A stretch of DNA of 64,000 nucleotides, from contig OX595994.1 in NCBI GenBank assembly GCA_951394045.1, forward strand, positions 930,001-994,000. The letters run 5' to 3'. Source of the stretch: Nitzschia sp. DOCU1 (Eukaryota; Bacillariophyta; Bacillariophyceae; Bacillariales; Bacillariaceae). Under the pieces are notes generated by a model. The model searched no databases. It saw only the letters and a program-made list of their open reading frames with translations, and was not told the origin of the DNA. Below, in pieces: positions 55,501-64,000 of the stretch (position 1 is its first letter; the number at the start of each line of letters is the position of its first letter). The translations under genes were made by a program, and so were the position numbers.

Positions 55501-56329
55501 CCACCTGGCCACGGTGGACAGGGCGGCCCAGCGTCGGATCACGAGATCCAAGGAGTGTGGGGCATGGCTGACAGCCATGCCATTGAGGCTGAACGGCACG
55601 GAGCTGTCAGCTCTCGAGTTTCGGGATGCGCTGCGGATGCGCTTTGGCCTGAAACCCAGCAATTTGCCTGACCGGTGCGACGGCTGTGGCGACCCTTTTT
55701 CGGTCGACCATGCCATGTCCTGCCGCAAAGGTGGATTGGTCACTCACCGCCACGACGATGTGGCCGGCGAGTGGCATCAACTTTGCGCCTCGGCATTGTC
55801 ACCCACAAAGGTTTCTGACGAACCCATCATCCCTCAAAGTCAGATCCGAGTGGAAGTACAAGGCCAACCGCCGCGCATGGTTGATCCCCCCCAGAAACGT
55901 GGCGACGTGGCTGCGCACGGATTCTGGACCAGAGGAATGACGACAATTTTTGATATCCGCATCACGGATACTGATGCCCGGTCGTTCCGAAACAAAGACC
56001 CAAACAAGGTGCTGGGCCAGCAGGCAAAGGCCAAGAAGGACAAGTATTTGGAGACTTGCCTTCAAAGCCGGCGCCACTTCACGCCGTTGGTGTTCAGCGT
56101 GGATGGGCTGCGAGAGAAGGAGACCGTTGCAGCAGGCAAGCGGCTGTCCCGACTCTTGGCCGAAAAATGGAAGCGGCCGTATTCCCAGGTAGTGGGGATG
56201 GTCCGCTCCCGTCTCAGCATCGCACTGGTCAGGGCATCAAGTCGCTGCTTGAGAGAAAGCCGAGCACCCAGCAATCACACTCATGCGATCCAGTGGATAG
56301 AGGGTGCTGGGCTTCGGCTTTTCCGCTAA
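52502..56329 (+). CDS. Non-LTR retrotransposon polyprotein, copy 1
   Basis: 1,275 residues. The N-terminus has a cysteine cluster, residues 72-110 (CCSCTRWGRC, CECRQANRCC, CACFLQCAN), resembling tesmin-type CXC DNA-binding motifs, then acidic and Pro-rich disorder to about 240. Reverse transcriptase runs about 515-860: DKQPGSRPVGIGEIYSRLF, motif A LLVDAFNGFNELQRKA (about 672), SREGVTQGDPLSMLLYGLAL, motif C WYADDGAMAA (about 766). The C-terminus has a CCHC knuckle (CDGCGDPFSVDHAMSC, about 1059-1074) and a PD-(D/E)xK-like nuclease (KRGDVAAHGF, TTIFDIRITDTD), as in R2-type elements. No AP-endonuclease domain. Intact frame. CAG-rich start codes for five glutamines. Confidence 0.87.
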   Translation: MDRQQQQQNVADGLDGPARSRRRSTSPYEAALTEFVVPRGEGNENNSDSDDEEIPLRPPPTNRPRLTQAPSCCSCTRWGRCKRGNLGNGRGCECRQANRCCVSCACFLQCANRHSELTTTTTAPPPGSLLNFFSQQSTASTQEDLLTAPHSDDDDESVPPPAIPGPAQNAGISTENAEIFDQPTPPALSTQPPAPEAPENTTIPATATNNAAPGVTTPAPPPPPAAAEFDSTAADLPDYAITAADLLLDSVFGDHVHANDGTQLSGDVPEDPLWQRRWRKLVAYNPQRYEVPKGRIGQRFLSMLATEFDGIKARKWNSERPFVFVAVVLQTQAGVSRAKDIRARIESRLNIWEEGRIVALLDDTIVQLRSQPSAGGARRDQESEARSFNAKVLSGRLRSAVRTLTHRSGGGVMMPDDLCTKTGRPVAEVMHEKHPAGRDPGQEIGRSDTAFEPYADGPSDSVPVEVTAEIVESVASKLSGGAGPGGTDAVTLQNWLLRYGIASERLRISLASLGAWLANGNPPWAAYRALRACRLVALDKQPGSRPVGIGEIYSRLFAKCVLQLVGLEATHACGSLNLCVGLKSGIEGAVHAVQSLWDEHHPPAGPPAGGTEDAAATPAREGIGQNEEAGPRTSLTDDGDGDGAMDSEIGDDGRNVGVGATVADEDEDPWGGLLVDAFNGFNELQRKAMLWTVRHLWPAGARMAFNAYRHSATLVMRGRDGRCQFLLSREGVTQGDPLSMLLYGLALVPLARNIRDAVPEAVQPWYADDGAMAAKASKIGQAFRMLQVQGPRRGYFPEADKSIVLCTKANEGALRRALQDFNFRYAEGHRYIGGFIGTEELRKEWILDKVVEWVYGVQQLAMVARKFPQAAYAGFTKSLQSEWTYLQRVVPDLEQHFEVVERAIMEDFLPALFGEIDSSALKPLWELFALPCRFAGLGIPHPGKQADSNYEDSKTVTRLITQSLLTSADLAVGTYLAEASKVSGSNRTKRAENAEKALESHLATVDRAAQRRITRSKECGAWLTAMPLRLNGTELSALEFRDALRMRFGLKPSNLPDRCDGCGDPFSVDHAMSCRKGGLVTHRHDDVAGEWHQLCASALSPTKVSDEPIIPQSQIRVEVQGQPPRMVDPPQKRGDVAAHGFWTRGMTTIFDIRITDTDARSFRNKDPNKVLGQQAKAKKDKYLETCLQSRRHFTPLVFSVDGLREKETVAAGKRLSRLLAEKWKRPYSQVVGMVRSRLSIALVRASSRCLRESRAPSNHTHAIQWIEGAGLRLFR

Positions 56330-56525
56330 GGGCAGAAAAGTTTCCAAGAAATCCTGGACAAAGTCGACTTGCCATCGGTACAACATGAATGAAAAACAGG
56401 GCAAAAGACCCTGATAGAATAGTTTAAATGTCGGCAGCCGGAGCTCCATTTCCAGATACCACGGAGCTCGGCTACACCTTCGCAGACTCGCGCTTTGCGC
56501 TCGCTGCAACAACTACATGTTACTA
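56330..56525 (+). promoter_or_regulatory. 3' UTR of LINE copy 1 with hairpin
   Basis: Contains the inverted repeat GCCGGAGCTCC (56435-56445) and GGAGCTCGGC (56463-56472) around a 17-base loop, then a smaller GC-rich palindrome (CGCGCTTTGCGCTCG). The same hairpin occurs in copy 2, so it is a candidate recognition structure for the reverse transcriptase. Confidence 0.6.
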
Positions 56526-56546
56526 ACTACTACTACTACTACTACT
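56526..56546. repeat. (ACT)n microsatellite before LINE copy 2
   Basis: 21 bp, seven ACT units, joining the 3' end of copy 1 to the 5' end of copy 2. Much shorter than the tracts before copies 1 and 3. Confidence 0.9.
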
Positions 56547-59500
56547 CCTTCGACTCTGGAAAGTAGCTGTGTAGGGTAATATTAGGGTGGCGGTTTCATT
56601 TTGCGTGATTTCCGAGCGATTGGTGTTGTTCCCATTACACACTGTCCCTCTGAAGTTTCGGCAAAATGGACCGACAACAACAACAACAAAATGTTGCGGA
56701 CGGATTGGATGGCCCTGCGCGCTCTCGTCGACGCAGTACCAGCCCGTACGAAGCAGCATTGACAGAATTTGTGGTGCCGCGTGGCGAAGGAAATGAAAAT
56801 AATAGCGACAGCGACGATGAGGAAATTCCTCTCCGTCCCCCGCCCACTAATCGTCCTCGCCTCACCCAGGCTCCTTCGTGTTGCAGCTGTACCCGGTGGG
56901 GAAGGTGCAAACGCGGAAATTTGGGAAACGGTAAAGGATGTGAGTGCCGCCAAGCCAATCGGTGTTGCGTTTCGTGTGCTTGCTTTTTGCAGTGCGCGAA
57001 TCGCCATTCCGAATTGACAACGACGACGACCGCCCCTCCCCCTGGCAGCTTGCTGAATTTCTTCAGACAGCAAAGCACTGCCAGCACGCAGGAGGATTTA
57101 TTGACGGCTCCTCACTCCGACGATGATGATGAATCTGCCCCACCCCCTGCCATTCCTGGCCCAGCACAAACTGCTGGTATTAGCACGGAAAATGCCGAAA
57201 TTATTGATCAGCCGACGCCTCCGGCGCTGTCCACGCAGCCACCGGCCCCCAAAGCAACAGATAATGCGACAATCCCAGCCACTGCCACCAATAATGCTGC
57301 CCCTGGAATGACAACAACTGCTCCACCTCCACCTCCAGCAGCCGCAGAGTTCGATTCAACTGCGGCTGATTTGCCGGATTATGCAATTACTGCGGCAGAT
57401 CTTTTGCTGGATTCGGTTTTTGGGGACCATGTTCATGCAAACGACGGAACCCAGCTGTCCGGAGATGTCCCTGAGGACCCTCTGTGGCAGCGCCGATGGC
57501 GTAAGCTGGTGGCATATAATCCACAACGACACGAAGTGCCAAAAGGACGAATTGGGCAGCGCTTCCTGTCGATGTTGCTAGCCGAATTCGACGGAATCAT
57601 CGAGAGAAAGTGGAATTCGGAGCGCCCCCTTGTGTTTGTAGCGGTCGTCCTACAGACCCAAGCGGGTGTCAGTCACGCCAAGGATATTAGAGCTCGTATT
57701 GAGAGCCGGCTCAATATTTGGGAAGAGGGCAGAATTGAGGCCCTCCTCAACGACACCATTGTGCAGCTACGGTCCCAGCCATCTGCAGGTGGTGCCAGGC
57801 GCGACCAGGAGAGCGAGGCAAGATCTTTCAATGCCAAAGTCCTCTCCGGGCGCTTGCGTTCTGCAGTCAGAACCCTGACCCACTGCTCAGGAGGTGGTGT
57901 CATGATGCCAGATGACCTTTGCACTAAAACTGGATGGCCAGTTGCAGAGGTCATGCAAGACAAGCACCCAGCCGGTCGGGACCCAGGCCAAGAGATAGGC
58001 CGGTCGGACACCGCCTTTGAGCCGTATGCGGATGGGCCAACAGATTCAGTCCCCGTGGAGGTCACTGCGGAAATTGTTGAGTCCGTGGCGTCCAAGCTCT
58101 CTGGTGGTGCAGGACCCGGCGGCACTGATGCCGTCACACTGCAAAATTGGCTGCTGCGGTATGGCGTTGCATCTGAACGCCTTCGGATTTCCCTGGCTAG
58201 CCTTGGCGCATGGCTAGCCAATGGAAAACCGCCCTGGGCCGCCTACAGGGCCCTGCGGGCCTGTCGCCTTGTCGCTCTTGACAAGCAGCCGGGCTCCAGA
58301 CCTGTGGGCATAGGCAAAATCTACAGCCGCCTGTTCGCAAAGTGCGTCCTACAGCTGGTCGGCCTCGAGGCCACCCATGCTTGCGGATCGCTGAACCTCT
58401 GTGTTGGACTCAAATCAGGCATCGAAGGCGCTGTACATGCAGTCCAATCCCTCTGGGATGAGCACCACCCGACCACAGGCCCTCCGGCTGGTGGAACCGA
58501 GGACGCTGCATCAACCCCAGCCCGAGAGGGAATTGGACAGAATGAAGAGGCCGGGCCCAGGACCTCTTCAACAGACGGCGATGGAGACGGAGCGATGGAT
58601 TCGGATATTGGCAATGGCGGCGGTGACGGAGCGACGGTTGCGGACAACGATGACGACCCGTGGGGCGGCCTGCTTGTGGATGCGTGCAACGGCTTCAATG
58701 AGTTGCAACGCAAGGCCATGCTGTGGACTGTCCAGCATCTGTGGCCGGCTGGAGCCCGGACGGCATTTAATGCCTACCGGCATTCAGCAATTTTGGTGAT
58801 GCGTGGCCGAGATGGACGCTGCGAGTTTCTTCTCTCACGGGAGGGAGTCACTCAAGGTGATCCCCTCTCCATGCTATTGTATGGATTAGCCCTGGTCCCA
58901 CTGGCCAGGAATATTCGAGATGCAGTTCCGCAAGCAGTGCAGCCGTGGTATGCCGACGACGGCGCCATGGCAGCCAAAGCTTCTAAAATAGGGCAGGCTT
59001 TTCGGATGCTCCAAGTCCAGGGACCACATCGCGGCTATTTTCCGGAGGCGGAAAAATCCATTGTCCTCTGCACCAAGGCCAACGAGGGAGCTCTAAGGAG
59101 AGCTCTGCAGGATTTCAATTTTCGCTATGCCAAGGGGCATCGATATATTGGCGGATTTATTGGGTCAGAGGCGCTGCGGAAGGATTGGATATTCGACAAG
59201 GTGGTTGAGTGGGTGTACGGTGTGCAACAGCTGGCCATGGTGGCAAGGAAATTTCCGCAGGCAGCCTACGCCGGCCTAACAAAATCCTTGCAGTCGGAAT
59301 GGACCTACCTGCAGCGTGTGGTGCCGGATCTGGAGCGACATTTTGAGGCGGTAGAACGGGCCATCATGGAGGATTTTCTGCCGGCCCTGTTTGGCGAAAT
59401 CGACAGCAGTGCATTGAAACCCCTTTGGGAGCTCTTTGCACTGCCCTGTCGCTTTGCCGGACTGGGCATCCCTCTTCCAGGGCGGCAAGCCGATTCGAAT

Positions 59501-60680
59501 TATGAGGATTCCAAAACAGTGACCCGGCTGATCACGCAGAGTCTACTGACTAGTGCTGATCTGGCTGTGGGCACGTATTTGGCAGAGGCCTCGAAGGCGC
59601 CGGGCTTGAATCGGACGAAGCGGGCGGAACTTGCGGAGAAAGCGTTGGAGAGCCACCTGGCCTCAGTGGACAGGGCGACCCAGCGTCGGACCATGAGGTC
59701 CAAGGAGTGTGGGGCATGGCTGACAGCCATGCCATTGAGACTGAACGGCACGGAGCTGTCAGCTCTTGAGTTTCGGGATGCGCTGCGGATGCGCTTTGGC
59801 CTGAAACCCAGCAATTTGCCTGACCGGTGTGACGGCTGTGGCGACCCTTTTTCGGTCGACCATGCCATGTCTTGCCGCAAAGGTGGATTGGTCACTCACC
59901 GCCACGACGATGTGGCCGGCGAGTGGCATCAACTCTGCGCCTCGGCATTGTCACCCACAAAGGTTTCTGACGAACCCATCATCCCTCAAAGTCAGATCCG
60001 AGTGGAAGTACAAGGCCAACCACCGCGCATGGTTGATCCCCCCCAGAAACGTGGCGACATGGCTGCGCACGGATTCTGGACCAGAGGAATGACAACAATT
60101 TTTGATATCCGTATCACGGATACTGATGCCCGGTCGTTCCGAAACAAAGACCCAAGCAAGGTGTTGGGCCAGCAGGCAAAGGCCAAGAAGGACAAGTATT
60201 TGGAGACTTGCCTTCAAAGCCGGCGCCACTTCACCCCGTTGGTGTTCAGCGTGGAGGGGCTGCGAGAGAAGGAGACCGTTGCTGCAGGCAAGCGGCTGTC
60301 CCGACTCTTGGCCAAGAAATGGAAGCGGCCATATTCCCAGGTAGTGGGGATGGTCCGCTCCCGACTCAGCATCGCACTGGTCAGGGCATCCAGTCGTTGT
60401 CTGAGAGAAAGCCGAGCACCCAGCAATCACACTCATGCGATTCAGTGGATTGAGGGTGCTGGGCTCCGGCTTTTCCGCTAAGCGCAGAAAAGTTTCCAAG
60501 AAATCCTGACCAGAGCCGAAACACTGCCATCGGTATTACATGAATGCGAAACAGGGAAAACGACCCTGATAGAATAGTTTAAATGTCGGCAGTCGGAGCT
60601 CCATTTCCAGATATCACGGAGCTCGGCTACGCCTTCGCAAGCTTGCGCTTCGCGCTCGCTGCAACTACTACATGTTACTA
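56547..60680 (+). mobile_element. Non-LTR retrotransposon, copy 2
   Basis: Full-length, same structure and orientation as copy 1: 5' end CCTTCGACTCTGG, frame 56666-60481, 3' end GCAACTACTACATGTTACTA. Clearly diverged from copies 1 and 3 (several percent; scattered substitutions plus small in-frame gaps in the acidic linker near 58600). Confidence 0.85.
56666..60481 (+). CDS. Non-LTR retrotransposon polyprotein, copy 2
   Basis: 1,271 residues with the full set of features of copy 1: CXC-like cluster, reverse transcriptase with YADD, CCHC knuckle and nuclease motifs. Differences include a shorter acidic linker and, in motif A, VDACNGFNEL instead of VDAFNGFNEL (the aspartate is kept). Most changes are conservative or synonymous, and the frame is unbroken, so this copy was under coding constraint after it separated from copy 1. 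Confidence 0.87.
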   Translation: MDRQQQQQNVADGLDGPARSRRRSTSPYEAALTEFVVPRGEGNENNSDSDDEEIPLRPPPTNRPRLTQAPSCCSCTRWGRCKRGNLGNGKGCECRQANRCCVSCACFLQCANRHSELTTTTTAPPPGSLLNFFRQQSTASTQEDLLTAPHSDDDDESAPPPAIPGPAQTAGISTENAEIIDQPTPPALSTQPPAPKATDNATIPATATNNAAPGMTTTAPPPPPAAAEFDSTAADLPDYAITAADLLLDSVFGDHVHANDGTQLSGDVPEDPLWQRRWRKLVAYNPQRHEVPKGRIGQRFLSMLLAEFDGIIERKWNSERPLVFVAVVLQTQAGVSHAKDIRARIESRLNIWEEGRIEALLNDTIVQLRSQPSAGGARRDQESEARSFNAKVLSGRLRSAVRTLTHCSGGGVMMPDDLCTKTGWPVAEVMQDKHPAGRDPGQEIGRSDTAFEPYADGPTDSVPVEVTAEIVESVASKLSGGAGPGGTDAVTLQNWLLRYGVASERLRISLASLGAWLANGKPPWAAYRALRACRLVALDKQPGSRPVGIGKIYSRLFAKCVLQLVGLEATHACGSLNLCVGLKSGIEGAVHAVQSLWDEHHPTTGPPAGGTEDAASTPAREGIGQNEEAGPRTSSTDGDGDGAMDSDIGNGGGDGATVADNDDDPWGGLLVDACNGFNELQRKAMLWTVQHLWPAGARTAFNAYRHSAILVMRGRDGRCEFLLSREGVTQGDPLSMLLYGLALVPLARNIRDAVPQAVQPWYADDGAMAAKASKIGQAFRMLQVQGPHRGYFPEAEKSIVLCTKANEGALRRALQDFNFRYAKGHRYIGGFIGSEALRKDWIFDKVVEWVYGVQQLAMVARKFPQAAYAGLTKSLQSEWTYLQRVVPDLERHFEAVERAIMEDFLPALFGEIDSSALKPLWELFALPCRFAGLGIPLPGRQADSNYEDSKTVTRLITQSLLTSADLAVGTYLAEASKAPGLNRTKRAELAEKALESHLASVDRATQRRTMRSKECGAWLTAMPLRLNGTELSALEFRDALRMRFGLKPSNLPDRCDGCGDPFSVDHAMSCRKGGLVTHRHDDVAGEWHQLCASALSPTKVSDEPIIPQSQIRVEVQGQPPRMVDPPQKRGDMAAHGFWTRGMTTIFDIRITDTDARSFRNKDPSKVLGQQAKAKKDKYLETCLQSRRHFTPLVFSVEGLREKETVAAGKRLSRLLAKKWKRPYSQVVGMVRSRLSIALVRASSRCLRESRAPSNHTHAIQWIEGAGLRLFR

Positions 60681-64000
<3,320 letters not shown>

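Larger units (their letters stand above)
52383..56525 (+). mobile_element. Non-LTR retrotransposon, copy 1 (restriction-like endonuclease type)
   Basis: Begins CCTGCGACTCTGGAAAGTAG after the microsatellite, has a 119 bp 5' UTR, one long frame (52502-56329) and a 3' UTR of about 195 bp ending GCAACAACTACATGTTACTA, which is followed by (ACT)n again. No poly-A tail and no clear target-site duplication beyond the repeat itself. Repeated head to tail by copies 2 and 3. Confidence 0.85.

Overview
The window looks like nuclear DNA of a pennate diatom, most likely Phaeodactylum tricornutum or a close relative. The evidence is short GT-AG introns (77-137 bp), compact gene spacing, a stramenopile-type proteasome beta subunit, a membrane protein family typical of diatoms, and a Ty1/copia-like retroelement resembling the CoDi elements. 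The species is inferred; no marker gene is present.

Region 1 (1-20.6 kb) is mostly housekeeping. It holds the 5' part of a FAB1/PIKfyve lipid kinase, cut by the window start before its kinase domain, then a small two-pass membrane protein, a CCNDBP1/GCIP-like protein, a complete TRAPPC9/TRS120 trafficking subunit, a TPR-like protein, a Gly/Asn-rich zinc-ribbon protein, a secretory flavin amine oxidase and a secreted unknown.

Region 2 (21-45 kb) is dominated by three paralogues (A 21.1-24.2 kb; B 36.5-39.3 kb; C 41.9-44.9 kb) of a large membrane protein that combines an Fe(II)/2-oxoglutarate dioxygenase (PhyH) domain with a Tudor-like C-terminus. Between them lie two miniature inverted-repeat elements, a tandem pair of RING proteins, a protein with an RVxF motif, PI31 head-to-head with a proteasome beta-4-like gene, a JmjC ribosomal-oxygenase-like gene, an EF-hand-like protein with a myristoylation signal, and a single-pass protein with extracellular repeats.

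Region 3 (45-64 kb) is mobile DNA. On the minus strand is a copia-type element whose gag is split by an in-frame UGA in the context UGA-CUA-G and whose pol carries a PDZ-like domain between integrase and reverse transcriptase. On the plus strand is a head-to-tail array of three copies (the third runs off the window) of a non-LTR retrotransposon with a CXC-like N-terminus, a YADD reverse transcriptase and a restriction-like endonuclease. Each copy is preceded by a (CTA)n microsatellite, which suggests insertion targeted to that repeat.

Gene models with introns were assembled by hand from splice signals, and the summed exon lengths keep the frame in every case. Family names rest on motif recognition, not on database searches.
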